DNA of 64,000 nt. Source: Paraburkholderia monticola. GTDB taxonomy: Bacteria; Pseudomonadota; Gammaproteobacteria; Burkholderiales; Burkholderiaceae. The stretch is taken from assembly GCF_001580545.1 (NCBI RefSeq), contig NZ_LRBG01000035.1, positions 434,001-498,000 on the forward strand, written 5' to 3'. This document shows, in pieces, positions 25,373 to 34,700 of the stretch (position 1 is its first letter; each line of letters starts with the position of its first letter). The translations under genes were made by a program, and so were the position numbers. The notes beneath the pieces are model-generated. The model ran no database searches. It was not told where the DNA came from and saw only the letters and a list, made by a program, of their open reading frames with translations.

Positions 25373-26164
25373 TCAGCTCTTCTGGGCCACCTGCATCCAG
25401 CCGGCTTCGACGCCAATCCGTGCGATCTGTTTCGCGACCGCATCGCCGAGGCGCTTCGCATCGTCCGATACGCTCGCACGCTTCGTTTCAGTTACACCGT
25501 GCAAGCCCGCGCCGGCCGCGGCCGCGGTCGCGGCGGTGCCGGCCGCCGCGCCGACCCCGGCGGTTTCGACCATGCCCGGCATCTTGCCGCTGTCCGCGTT
25601 GGCCGTGAAGCTCTGTACGACACGCGGCGCGCCGCCCGCGGGCTGGTAGACGATCTGCACCGTGCTGCTCACGTCGCTCTTGCCCGCGCCCAGGCCGATC
25701 AGCGTGCGACGACGGCGATTGCCGGCATCGATCGTGTCGAAGCTGCCTTGCACGAGCAGCACGTTCTGGTCGGCGGGCACCGGCGCGTCGGTGCGCACCG
25801 CGTGCAGACCCATGGCCTGCAGTTGATGAACGATCTCGTCGGCGACCTGCTCGCGCACCTGGGCGGCGTCGGCAACCTGTTTCTGCTCGTCCGTCGAACC
25901 CGACATCTGCGTCTTCAGCTTCTGCAGCATGCCGCCGTGGTCGAGCTTGACCTGCTGCGGATCGGCATCGAACGTGTACACGTAGATCGTGTCCGGATGC
26001 ACCGTCGATTGCGTGCCGGCGTTGGCGCTCACGGACGGGTTCGTCGCGCTCAGATTCGTGACGGTGGCGCCGGCACAGCCGCTCAGCAGCGCGCTGCCAC
26101 ATACGAGTGCCATGCAGGTGAAACGGGCGGCGTTCTTTTTGATGAAGTTCACTGAAGTCAACAT
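25373..26164 (-). CDS. DUF4410-type lipoprotein
   Basis: 263 residues; a lipoprotein signal with lipobox LSGC (Cys30). The mature part contains VYTFDADPQQVKLDHGG, EQVADEIVHQLQAMGL and LVQGSFDTIDAGNRRRRTLIGLGAGKSDV, the pattern of DUF4410 proteins, and a C-terminal Gly/Ala-rich segment (GVGAAAGTAATAAAAGAGL) that may insert in a membrane. The start at 26164 has AGGATC upstream; the longer frame adds 91 unlikely residues. Function unknown; probably envelope. Confidence 0.82.
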   Translation of the reverse strand: MLTSVNFIKKNAARFTCMALVCGSALLSGCAGATVTNLSATNPSVSANAGTQSTVHPDTIYVYTFDADPQQVKLDHGGMLQKLKTQMSGSTDEQKQVADAAQVREQVADEIVHQLQAMGLHAVRTDAPVPADQNVLLVQGSFDTIDAGNRRRRTLIGLGAGKSDVSSTVQIVYQPAGGAPRVVQSFTANADSGKMPGMVETAGVGAAAGTAATAAAAGAGLHGVTETKRASVSDDAKRLGDAVAKQIARIGVEAGWMQVAQKS

Positions 26165-26485
26165 GATGATCCTGTCGTCGGCACGCGGTGCCAGTCTGTT
26201 CGAGTCCATCGCCGATGATCGGGCAACCGAGGGATCGTCGATCATCGGCGAACGGATTCGCACGTGAAGCCTTTCGATCTCATGCGTCTGTGTTTCGTCA
26301 CGCACCGGCAGCGAACGAAGTATGGGAGAGTCGGCCGTCGAACTCCATTCAACAATTATTTCGAGCGATGTCACGGGGAAATGAAGGCGCACAGCGCGGG
26401 TGCGCGCGGCGCTATGCGCGACGAAGCGCGACACCAAACAGGGGAAAGCGAGACGAAACAGTGGACGCGAACGTCGGGCAGCCGC
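26165..26485. other. Gap without a recognised gene
   Basis: 321 bases between the DUF4410 lipoprotein and the 27-residue peptide gene, both on the minus strand. No convincing coding frame, repeat or hairpin was seen; promoter of the lipoprotein gene is expected here. Confidence 0.4.
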
Positions 26486-26569
26486 TCAATTCAAAGCGAG
26501 CTTGACGATGCAGACGAGGACGAATACGAGCAGGGCGGCGGCAATGGCCATGTCCAGCGGATAGCGCAT
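26486..26569 (-). CDS. Possible 27-aa single-pass membrane peptide
   Basis: The minus strand encodes MRYPLDMAIAAALLVFVLV and then CIVKLALN before a TGA: one charged N-terminal turn, about 19 hydrophobic residues and a Lys near the end. CAGGGTG lies 6-12 bases before the ATG. This is the size and pattern of small membrane proteins such as KdpF-like peptides, but no kdp genes are here and no homologue was checked. It lies in a 645-base stretch otherwise without genes. Confidence 0.45.
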   Translation of the reverse strand: MRYPLDMAIAAALLVFVLVCIVKLALN

Positions 26570-26809
26570 TCGATCACCCTGGGCGAGATGAGGTTACGTG
26601 GCGAAGCCCCTATCGTAATCACCTGACGGAAGATGAAAAGTGTCAGTGAAGCGCCAATGTGGGACAGCCCACGAAGTCCCGGAGAGCCGCGCGGGACGGG
26701 GCTGCGGGAACGCTTCCAGGGCAGGCGAGGGGCTGCGATCGCTTGCTCCCGCGCAAAAAAAGAGCGCCGCGTGGCGGGGCGCTCCATTCGCAAATCGCGA
26801 TTGCAAAAA

Positions 26810-27262
26810 CTATTGCGGCTGCGCTGGCGGCTGGCCCGGCGGCATGTCGCGCGGCGCCTTGTTCGCCGCCGCGAGATCCTCGGCGAGACTCGTGCGCAGT
26901 GTCGCGATCGCCTGCTCGGGATTGGCGGGCTTCAGTTGCTCGCGTGCCAGCGAGTCGTACACGTAGTGACGCAGCATCGGGTCCTGGGTCTTGTTCAACA
27001 CGTCGTGGTAGACCGCGACGATTTCGCCCGCATGGCCGTTCAGCGCATACAGACGACGCAACTGCTCCAGGTCGTTGATCACCGCGAACGCGGGGGTCGG
27101 GTGGGCCATCATCGGGTCATGCCCGCGCGGGCCTTCGCCGCGCGGGCCGTCGCCGTGCTGAGCGGCGGGCGGGGCCGGCGGCACGCCATCGTCGGCGAGC
27201 GCGGCCGTCGTGACGATGCCGAGAACGGCGGCGAGGGCCGCGCTGAAGAATGCTTTTTTCAT
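26810..27262 (-). CDS. Exported hypothetical protein, 150 aa
   Basis: Signal peptide MKKAFFSAALAAVLGIVTTA with cleavage near ALA|DD (residue 23). A Pro/Gly/His-rich linker (about 25-55) is followed by helices (VINDLEQLRRLYALNGHAGEIVAVYHDVLNKTQDPMLRHYVYDSLAREQLKPANPEQAI) and a Pro/Gln tail. Helix spacing suggests a tetratricopeptide-like or four-helix periplasmic domain. GGGAGCGAC supports the start. No family recognised. Confidence 0.75.
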   Translation of the reverse strand: MKKAFFSAALAAVLGIVTTAALADDGVPPAPPAAQHGDGPRGEGPRGHDPMMAHPTPAFAVINDLEQLRRLYALNGHAGEIVAVYHDVLNKTQDPMLRHYVYDSLAREQLKPANPEQAIATLRTSLAEDLAAANKAPRDMPPGQPPAQPQ

Positions 27263-27589
27263 GATGTCGCTCCCATCGAAAACAGCGCCGGCGCCACGAT
27301 GGTCCGGCTCCTCGCAACGATAGGCGACAGCCCGATCCGTCGGGTTACGAAAACCATTCAGTAACTTTCCCGGCCTTTCGCGGTACACGTCAGCGCGGGC
27401 CTTTCGCGTCAGGGTGAGTCCGCTGGCGCAATGCGGCCGGATAGCGCATGATTGCTGCGATGTGCCGTGCGACCCCAAAACCACCTCGCCGTGGCGGCAC
27501 GCGCGGCACACGCCGCCGCCGGCATCGGCGTCGCGCCTCACGTGGGCGGCGTAATGGCGACGAGTCTTCAACCGCAAGGAGGATTTCGC
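27263..27589. other. Divergent gap before the phasin-like gene
   Basis: 327 bases without a recognised gene. An open frame runs through the right half into the phasin-like gene but lacks a ribosome site and familiar sequence. AAGGAGG at 27577-27583 fixes the phasin start. Confidence 0.4.
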
Positions 27590-28015
27590 ATGGACCGACC
27601 TGAAGCCGCCAATCCGTTTGGCGATCTCACCAAAATGCTGGAGCAGTTCAAGCTCCCCGGCTTCGACGTGCCCGCCATCATGGAAGCGCGCCGCAAGGAC
27701 ATGGAAGCGCTGGTTCAGGCGAATCAGACCGCTTTCCAGGGGATGCAGTCGCTCGCGCAGAAACAGGCCGACATGCTGCGCGCCACGCTGGGCGAGCTAC
27801 AGTCGCTGACGACGCAGCTCACGGCGGCCGGCGCCGCGCCGTCGAGCAAAACCGCCGAGCTGATCCAACAGAGCCTGCACAAGTCGCTCGCCGACATGCA
27901 GCAACTCGCGCAAGCCGCGTATCAGACGCAAGCGGAGTCGTACGCGGTCATTGCGAAGCGCGTCGAGGAGAACGTGCAGGAGCTGAAGTCGGTGCTTCAG
28001 CAGCAGAAGAAGTAA
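27590..28015 (+). CDS. Phasin family (polyhydroxyalkanoate granule) protein
   Basis: 141-residue, mostly helical protein fitting small phasins: NPFGDLTKMLEQFKLPGFDV at the N-terminus, then MEARRKDMEALVQANQTAFQGMQSLAQKQADML, and a coiled-coil C-terminus ending QELKSVLQQQKK. Phasins coat intracellular polyester granules and limit their size. AAGGAGG six bases before the ATG at 27590 decides against the upstream start codons. A terminator follows. No pha synthesis gene is adjacent. Confidence 0.82.
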   Translation: MDRPEAANPFGDLTKMLEQFKLPGFDVPAIMEARRKDMEALVQANQTAFQGMQSLAQKQADMLRATLGELQSLTTQLTAAGAAPSSKTAELIQQSLHKSLADMQQLAQAAYQTQAESYAVIAKRVEENVQELKSVLQQQKK

Positions 28016-28050
28016 CGCACTTCTTCGCACTTCTTCGCACGTTTTCGCAC
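28016..28050. repeat. Short tandem repeat of TTCTTCGCAC
   Basis: CGCAC followed by two exact copies of TTCTTCGCAC and a third with two changes (GTTTTCGCAC), right after the phasin stop. It lies between stop and terminator and has no evident role. Confidence 0.7.
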
Positions 28051-28068
28051 GTCTCGAGCGATCGATAA

Positions 28069-28103
28069 CGCGGAGGGCCGCCCAGGCCCTCCGCGTTTTT
28101 TTT
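28069..28103 (+). terminator. Terminator of the phasin gene
   Basis: CGCGGAGGGCC (28069-28079) pairs with GGCCCTCCGCG (28085-28095), 5-base loop, then eight T residues. Confidence 0.92.
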
Positions 28104-28552
28104 GCGCTTCGCGTTTTGCGTCGCAAGACGCATGTGGTCAGAGGAATGTGCCCTGGGTGCGCCCGTATTCAGAAAACGCTTACATCAGCGAAAAAACACG
28201 GCCCGCGTTCGCGACTTTTATCGATCGAGCAGGCGATTGCCTCAGTCTTGTCGCACTAAACGTCATACGGAAACGAAATAGGCGTCAAAGCATTGTCCCT
28301 AAAAGACTTTGTCCGCGCTGAGCGAACGGAATCGCACGACCGACGAATCCGCAAAGGTTTAAATCGCGCCGCAAACGATTGCCGCTCGCCATTCCACTGA
28401 CTAAAGTTTCGCCCCGCCCTTCCGTAGACGCATTCACGCAGCCGAACCGGCGTGAAGGCAACCCGCCCTGGCCGGTCAGGTGTGCGCCCCTAGTTTCGCG
28501 TTTGTGATCGGCTTCATGCAGGTCGCGGGCGTTTCACCTCGAAGGAAGTCTC
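28104..28552. other. Intergenic region before the DUF2844-DUF3443 pair
   Basis: 449 bases, AT-richer than its surroundings (28170-28400). No gene recognised. It should hold the promoter of the two-gene operon; GAAGGAAG precedes the ATG at 28553. Confidence 0.45.
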
Positions 28553-29011
28553 TTGAAACCGACGCTTTTCACCCGCATTGCCTGCGCGATGCTCGGGGCA
28601 AGCTGCGCGTTGCCGTTCGCCGCGCACGCGACACTCGGCCAGAGCGCCAGCACCGTCGACAGCGATCAGACGCGATTGCACGCGGTGGCGCGCGCGGCCA
28701 GCGCACAACGCGCGTATTCGGTGCACGCGCTGACGCTGCCGTCCGGGACCGAGGTGCGCGAGTACGTGGCGGCCAACGGCATCGTGTTCGGTGTCGCATG
28801 GGATGGCCCGACGCTGCCCGATCTGAAGGCCATGCTCGGCGCGTCCTTCGACACCTACATCGCCGCCAGCGCGGCGCGGCGCGGCGTGCCGCTCGCCGTG
28901 TCGAACAGTGACCTCGTGGTGTTCTCGAGCGGCCATCTGCGCGCTTTCACCGGCTACGCGTATCTGCCGCAGGCGGTGCCCGCGGGCGTCGACGTCAGCG
29001 TCATTCAATAA
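28553..29011 (+). CDS. DUF2844 exported protein
   Basis: 152 residues with signal peptide (cleavage after AHA, residue 26). The family core is plain: ATLGQSAS after the signal, SGTEVREYVAANGIVFGVAWDGPTLPDL and MLGASFDTYIAA. DUF2844 genes stand directly before DUF3443 genes in Burkholderia and relatives, as here (11-base gap). Function unknown; the pair suggests that the two exported proteins act together. Confidence 0.9.
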   Translation: MKPTLFTRIACAMLGASCALPFAAHATLGQSASTVDSDQTRLHAVARAASAQRAYSVHALTLPSGTEVREYVAANGIVFGVAWDGPTLPDLKAMLGASFDTYIAASAARRGVPLAVSNSDLVVFSSGHLRAFTGYAYLPQAVPAGVDVSVIQ

Positions 29012-29022
29012 CGGAGCGAATC

Positions 29023-30312
29023 ATGCGATCCAGGTCTTCGTGGATGACTCTGCTGGGTGGGGTGCCCATCGTGGTGTTGGCGCTGCTGCTGAGCGCGTGC
29101 GGCGGCGGGGGCGGTGGCGGCGGTGCGAGCAGCACCGCCAGTTCGAGCACCTCTAACAGCCCGAACAGTTCGTCGGGTTCGACCGTGACCAACACCTCGC
29201 CGTCGCCGCAGGTGCTGGCCGCGAACGCGGTGCGCGTGACGGTCGACTCGGGCATCAGCAACGTGCCGAACATGCCGTTCGTCAGCCTCACGATCTGCGC
29301 GCCCGGCACCAGCAACTGCCAGACGATCGATCACGTGCTCGTCGATACCGGCTCGTGGGGCGTGCGCGTGTTCGCGTCGCAACTGCCCGCGTCGGTGAGC
29401 CTGCCGCAGCAGCAGGACGGCTCGGGCAACCTCGTCGCCGAATGCATGCAGTTCTTCGATGGCTATACGTGGGGCGCGGTCAAGCTCGCCGATGTGCAGA
29501 TCGCCGGCGAGAAAGCCGCGTCGCTGCCGATCCAGGTGATCGATCCGGGCTATGCGTCGGTGCCCAGCGATTGCGCGGCCGTCGGCGCAGCGCGCAATAC
29601 GCCGGGCGCCTTGCAGGCCAACGGCATTCTCGGCATTGGCGTGTTCAAGCACGACTGCGGCGCGAACTGCGTGACGCAGGCGATTCCCGCGACCTACTAC
29701 GGTTGCAGCGGTTCGAGCTGCGCGTCGATCCCGCTTGCGGAGACCTATCAGGTCGCCAATCCGGTGCCGTACTTCGCGACCGACAACAACGGCTCGATGC
29801 TGAGCCTGCCGACCGTGTCGGGCGGCGCGCCATCGGTGTCGGGGCAACTCGTCTTCGGCATCGGCACGCAAAGCAACAATGCGCTCGGCGGGGCGCAGGT
29901 GATCGGCGTGAGTCCGTCGAACGGCACGTTCACGACGGTGCAGAACGGCGCCACCTACACGCGCAGCATCATCGACAGCGGCTCGACCGGACTGTTCTTT
30001 CAGACCAGCGCGATGCCGGCCTGCGCGAGCCCGAACGGCGCGTATTACTGCCCGACCTCGACGCAGCAGTTGAGCGCGATGATCGAAGGCGTGAACGGCA
30101 CGACGAGCGCGGTGACGTTCAACGTCGGCAACGCGGTGTCGATCGCGCAGACCTATAGCGGGGACTCGGCCTTGCCGGGGCTCGCGGGACCGGCATTCGT
30201 CACGTCGACGGTGTTCGACTGGGGGCTGCCGTTCTTCTACGGCCGCAACGTGTACGCGGCGATCGAGCAGAAATCGACGCCGGGCGGCACGGGACCTTAT
30301 GTGGCGTACTGA
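29023..30312 (+). CDS. DUF3443 lipoprotein with pepsin-like aspartic protease motifs
   Basis: 429 residues. Lipobox LSAC with Cys26, then a Gly run and a Ser/Thr/Asn-rich linker (about 27-62) tether a large exported domain. That domain matches DUF3443. It contains two aspartic-protease-type active-site motifs, VLVDTGSWGV (Asp108) and IIDSGSTGLFF (Asp318), 210 residues apart; NGILGIGVF (200-208) resembles the pepsin NGILGLGY segment and DWGLPFFYGRNVYAAIE near the end resembles the pepsin strand GDVFLRNYYVVFD. This is the two-lobed layout of family A1. Catalysis is inferred, not shown. Second gene of the DUF2844 operon. Confidence 0.85.
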   Translation: MRSRSSWMTLLGGVPIVVLALLLSACGGGGGGGGASSTASSSTSNSPNSSSGSTVTNTSPSPQVLAANAVRVTVDSGISNVPNMPFVSLTICAPGTSNCQTIDHVLVDTGSWGVRVFASQLPASVSLPQQQDGSGNLVAECMQFFDGYTWGAVKLADVQIAGEKAASLPIQVIDPGYASVPSDCAAVGAARNTPGALQANGILGIGVFKHDCGANCVTQAIPATYYGCSGSSCASIPLAETYQVANPVPYFATDNNGSMLSLPTVSGGAPSVSGQLVFGIGTQSNNALGGAQVIGVSPSNGTFTTVQNGATYTRSIIDSGSTGLFFQTSAMPACASPNGAYYCPTSTQQLSAMIEGVNGTTSAVTFNVGNAVSIAQTYSGDSALPGLAGPAFVTSTVFDWGLPFFYGRNVYAAIEQKSTPGGTGPYVAY

Positions 30313-30355
30313 GGTGGCGTAGCCAGCTGCGCGCGGCACGATGATAGGTGTAATG

Positions 30356-30392
30356 AAAGCCCGCTGCGGCCCGGTCCGGCAGCGGGCTTTTT
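30356..30392. terminator. Hairpin terminator between convergent genes
   Basis: AAAGCCCGCTGC (30356-30367) pairs with GCAGCGGGCTTT (30379-30390), loop of 11, flanked by A and T runs, so it can serve the DUF3443 gene (+) and the zinc peptidase (-), whose stop codon it abuts. Confidence 0.85.
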
Positions 30393-31492
30393 CATGCGCC
30401 GATGGACTCGCGCTCGCCATGCTTGTCGCGCTTGTCGCCCGCCGCCGCGATCACGCGATGCACGAAGCGCAGCTTGTCGACGACCGGCGCGGCGAGCGTG
30501 AACGGATAGCCGTCGGGCATGCCGAGACTGCGGTTCAGGCTGTTCAGCGCATAGGTGAGCGGAAACCAGCGCTTCATCAGATTGCCGAAGCTCGCATCCT
30601 CGACCGGCGTGCGGTCGGTCAGTGTCGGCTCGCTCGGATCGTCGGGCAGCAGGGCGAGTCCGTAGGTCGTCGACGTATCGAGCACGTCGACGATCAGCAG
30701 ATAGTGCGCCCAGGTCTCCGCCCAGTCTTCCCACGGATGCATCGTCGCGTAAGCGCTGATGTAGGAGGCCTGCCAGTCGGCCGGCGCGCCGTTGCGATAG
30801 TAGGCGGCGAGCGCTTCGCCGTAGTCGGCCCGCTCGTCGCCGAACAGCTTGCGAAAAGGTTCGAGCCGGCGCGGCTCGTTTTCGATCAACTGGCTGAAGA
30901 AGTAGTGGCCCGTCTCGTGGCGGAAGTGGCCGAGCAGCGTGCGGTACGGCTCACCCATCGCGGTGCGCACTTTCTCGCGATGCGCGTCGTCGGCCTCGGC
31001 GATGTTCAGCGTGATCAGCCCATTGTCGTGGCCGGTCATCACTTGCTCGCCGTCGCCGCCGTCGGCCAGAAATTCGAAGGCGAGGCCGCGCTCGGGGTCC
31101 GCATCGAGCGATTGCGCGTCGAGGCCGAGCTCGGCCAGCGTGTACAGCAGACGCCGCTTGGCGACTTCGAGCCGATACCAGTAGAGCCGGTTGTCCGGTT
31201 CGCTCAGATTCGGAATCGTGCGGGTCAGCCGGCAGGCCTGACACAAGGTTTCGGGTGAATCGGCGGGAATCATCCAGTTGCAGATATTTTCGACCGCGTA
31301 GTTGTGGCATTGGCGGAACAGCGCGCCGTTCGCCTGGGGATGCAGGCTCCGCCAGCGGCCGTCGCCGGCATCTTCGAACGCGCTGATTTCTCGCAGTTCC
31401 GGCAGAAATCCGAGCAGCGACTCGCAGCGCTCGCAGCGGACGTTCTCGTAGAACACGAGTTGCTCGCAGCGGTTGCAGTGGAAGGTTTTCAT
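30392..31492 (-). CDS. Putative zinc-binding metallopeptidase (COG4307/Peptidase_Mx type)
   Basis: 366 residues. Zn-ribbon cysteines Cys6-Cys9-Cys20-Cys23 and a second set (Cys62, Cys71, Cys84, Cys87) precede a domain with the metalloprotease helix HFRHETGHYFF (His192-Glu193-His196) and HPWEDWAETWAHYL downstream, whose Glu/His could be further ligands. The start at 31492 was preferred because the zinc ribbon begins at once and 34 extra residues upstream are unlike protein. This family is found next to transglutaminase/ATP-grasp/alpha-E genes; here it is divergent from that operon, 280 bases away. Probably the hydrolase of cluster 1. Confidence 0.85.
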   Translation of the reverse strand: MKTFHCNRCEQLVFYENVRCERCESLLGFLPELREISAFEDAGDGRWRSLHPQANGALFRQCHNYAVENICNWMIPADSPETLCQACRLTRTIPNLSEPDNRLYWYRLEVAKRRLLYTLAELGLDAQSLDADPERGLAFEFLADGGDGEQVMTGHDNGLITLNIAEADDAHREKVRTAMGEPYRTLLGHFRHETGHYFFSQLIENEPRRLEPFRKLFGDERADYGEALAAYYRNGAPADWQASYISAYATMHPWEDWAETWAHYLLIVDVLDTSTTYGLALLPDDPSEPTLTDRTPVEDASFGNLMKRWFPLTYALNSLNRSLGMPDGYPFTLAAPVVDKLRFVHRVIAAAGDKRDKHGERESIGA

Positions 31493-31772
31493 CGGGCGGG
31501 CCTCGTGAGGAATGCGATGTCGTTGGCGAAAGCGGATCGCAATCTTCATGCCGCGATTGCCAGACGTCACCGCTTTAACGCACAGTATTGTCATGATCGT
31601 GCATCGGCGCTGCGCCGCTTTGGTGCACGGTCCGAGGCGAACCCTCGGCTAGGCAAAAGATACGCAACGCACACGCAATTCAGGCAATACCAGGCGGTTC
31701 ACACGAGTTTGTCCAGTCACGGCATAGAGCTTGCTTTTTTGGCGGGCTGCCCCTTTCGTCGAGGAGTCCGGA

Positions 31773-34700
31773 GTGTCCATACGCGTCGCGTTGCATCACG
31801 TTACTCATTACCGCTACGACAGGCTCGTCACGCTGTCGCCTCAGGTCGTGCGGCTACGGCCCGCGCCGCACTGTCGTACGCCGATCCTGTCGTACTCGAT
31901 GCGTGTCGAGCCCGCGAGGCACTTTATCAACTGGCAGCAGGACGCGTTCGCCAACTACCAGGCGCGGCTCGTGTTTCCCGAGCAGACGCGCGAGTTCAAG
32001 GTGACCGTCGATCTGGTCGCCGAAATGGCCGTCTACAACCCGTTCGATTTCTTCCTCGAACCGTCGGCCGAGCAGTTTCCGTTCGACTACGCGCCGGAGC
32101 TCGCGGCCGAACTCGCGCCGTACTGCGTGAAACGGCCGATGACACCGCGCTTCGCGGCGTTCGTCGCGAGCATCGACCGCACGCCGGCCGGTACCGCGAA
32201 CTTTCTCGTCGCGCTGAACCAGCGGCTGCAACACGAGATCCGCTACCTGATCCGGATGGAGCCGGGCGTGCAGACGCCCGAGGAAACCTTGACCAACGCG
32301 TCGGGCTCGTGTCGCGATTCGGGCTGGCTGCTCGTCGAGACGCTCAGGCAACTCGGCTTCGCGGCGCGCTTCGTGTCGGGCTATCTGCTGCAGCTCGCGC
32401 CCGACCTCAGATCGATCGACGGCCCGAGCGGCACCGAGGTCGACTTCACCGACCTGCACGCGTGGTGCGAAGTCTATCTGCCCGGCGCGGGCTGGATCGG
32501 GCTCGATCCGACCTCGGGGCTGCTCGCGGGCGAAGGGCATATTCCGGTCGCCTGCACCCCGGAGCCCGGCAGCGCGGCGCCGATCTCGGGCGCGGTCGAC
32601 GAATGCGAGGTCGAGTTCGAACATGCGATGTCGATCGCTCGTGTGCTGGAGTCGCCGCGCGTCACGAAGCCGTACAGCGAAGCCGCGTGGCACGACGTGC
32701 TGAAGATGGGTGAGCGGGTCGATTACGAACTCGCCGACATGGATGTGCGACTGACGATGGGCGGCGAGCCGACCTTCGTCTCGGTGCGCGATCGCGACGC
32801 CGCCGAATGGAACACCGACGCGCTGGGGCCCACCAAGCGCGGCTATGCGGTCGCCCTGATGGACCGGCTGCGCGAACGCTACGGCGCGAACGGCTTTCTG
32901 CATATTGGCCAGGGCAAGTGGTATCCGGGCGAGCAGTTGCCGCGCTGGGCGATGTCGTTGTACTGGCGCGCCGACGGCGAGCCGTGCTGGCACAACCCGG
33001 CGCTGTTTGCCGACGAACGGGAGCCTGGCCGCTACACGGCCGGCGACGCGCAACGCTTCATCGCGCATCTGGCCGCGAAGCTGTCGCTCGACGCGGATTG
33101 CATCCAGCCCGGCTACGAAGACACCTGGTACTACCTGTGGCGCGAGCGTCGCCTGCCAGTCAACGTCGATGCGTTCGACGCGCGCCTCGACGACGAACTC
33201 GAACGCGTGCGGCTGCGGCGCGTGTTCGACGCGGGGCTCGCGAGTCCGTCCGGCTACGTGCTGCCGATCGGCCGCGAGCGCGACGTGCCAGGCACCGCGC
33301 CGACATGGGTCACGGGCCGCTGGTTCTTCCGCGACGAACGCATGTATCTGATTCCCGGCGACTCGCCGATGGGCTACCGGTTGCCGCTCGATGCGCTGCC
33401 GTGGGTGTCGAAGACCGACTATCCGTATCAGCACGCGCACGATCCGTTCGCGCCGCCGCAGCCGCTGCGCACGGCCGCGCAGTTGCGCGTGCAGTACGAC
33501 GTCGGGTACGAAGGTCGGCAGATCGCCGACGAAGAGATCCGCACACGGCAGGCGGCCGCGCTGTCGCTGTCGGCCGCCGATGTGCTGAGCGGCATGCCGC
33601 ACGGCGGCGCGCTCGCCTATGCGCCGCAGCGCCACGACGAGTCGCCGCCCGCGCGCGGGCAGTCGTCGAAGGACACGCTGCGCACCGCGGTGTGCGTCGA
33701 GGCGCGCGACCCGAAACGCGCGGCCGGTCCGAAAGCCGAAGCCGATTCGTTCGGCAGCGGCCGCACCTTGCTGCACGTGTTCATGCCACCGCTGACCGAA
33801 CTCGACGACTATCTCGACCTGCTCGCCGCGGTCGAGGCCACTGCCTCCGAGCTGCAGATGCAGATCGTGCTCGAAGGCTATCCGCCGCCGCGCGATGCGC
33901 GCCTGAAAGTGCTGCAGGTGACGCCCGACCCCGGCGTGATCGAGGTCAACATTCATCCGGCCGCGAACTGGGACGAACTCGTCGATCACACCGAGTATCT
34001 GTATCACTCGGCCTCGCACAGCTATCTGAGCAGCGAGAAGTTCATGCTCGACGGACGCCACACCGGCACCGGCGGCGGCAATCACTTCGTGCTCGGCGGC
34101 GCGACGCCGCCCGACAGCCCGTTCCTGCGCCGGCCCGATCTGCTGGCGAGCCTGATCGCGTACTGGCACAACCATCCATCGCTGTCGTATCTGTTCTCGG
34201 GCTTGTTCATCGGGCCGACGAGCCAGGCGCCGCGCGTCGACGAAGCGCGCAATGATCAGGTCTATGAACTCGAACTCGCGTTCGCCGAACTGCAACGGCA
34301 GGTCGATCTGCTCGGCGGCCGCGATAGCGGCAACCTGCCGCCGTGGATGATCGACCGCGCGCTGCGCAATATCCTGATCGACGTGACCGGCAACACGCAC
34401 CGCGCCGAGTTCTGCATCGACAAGCTCTATTCGCCCGACGGCCCGACCGGCCGTCTCGGCCTGCTGGAGCTGCGCGGCTTCGAAATGCCGCCGCACGCGC
34501 GCATGAGTCTCGTGCAGCAACTGCTGCTGCGCGCTCTCGTTGCGCGATTCTGGCGCACGCCGTACACACAGCGCCTCACGCGCTGGGGCACCGAACTGCA
34601 CGACCGGTTCCTGCTCGGCACCTTCGTGAAGATGGATTTCGACGACGTGCTCGCCGAGCTGGGCGAAGCCGGTTTCGCGTTCGACAGCGCATGGTTCGCG

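Noticed and set aside
28016..28050. TTCTTCGCAC tandem repeat as a functional element
   Set aside because: Only about three units, one imperfect, directly after a stop codon; most simply slippage.
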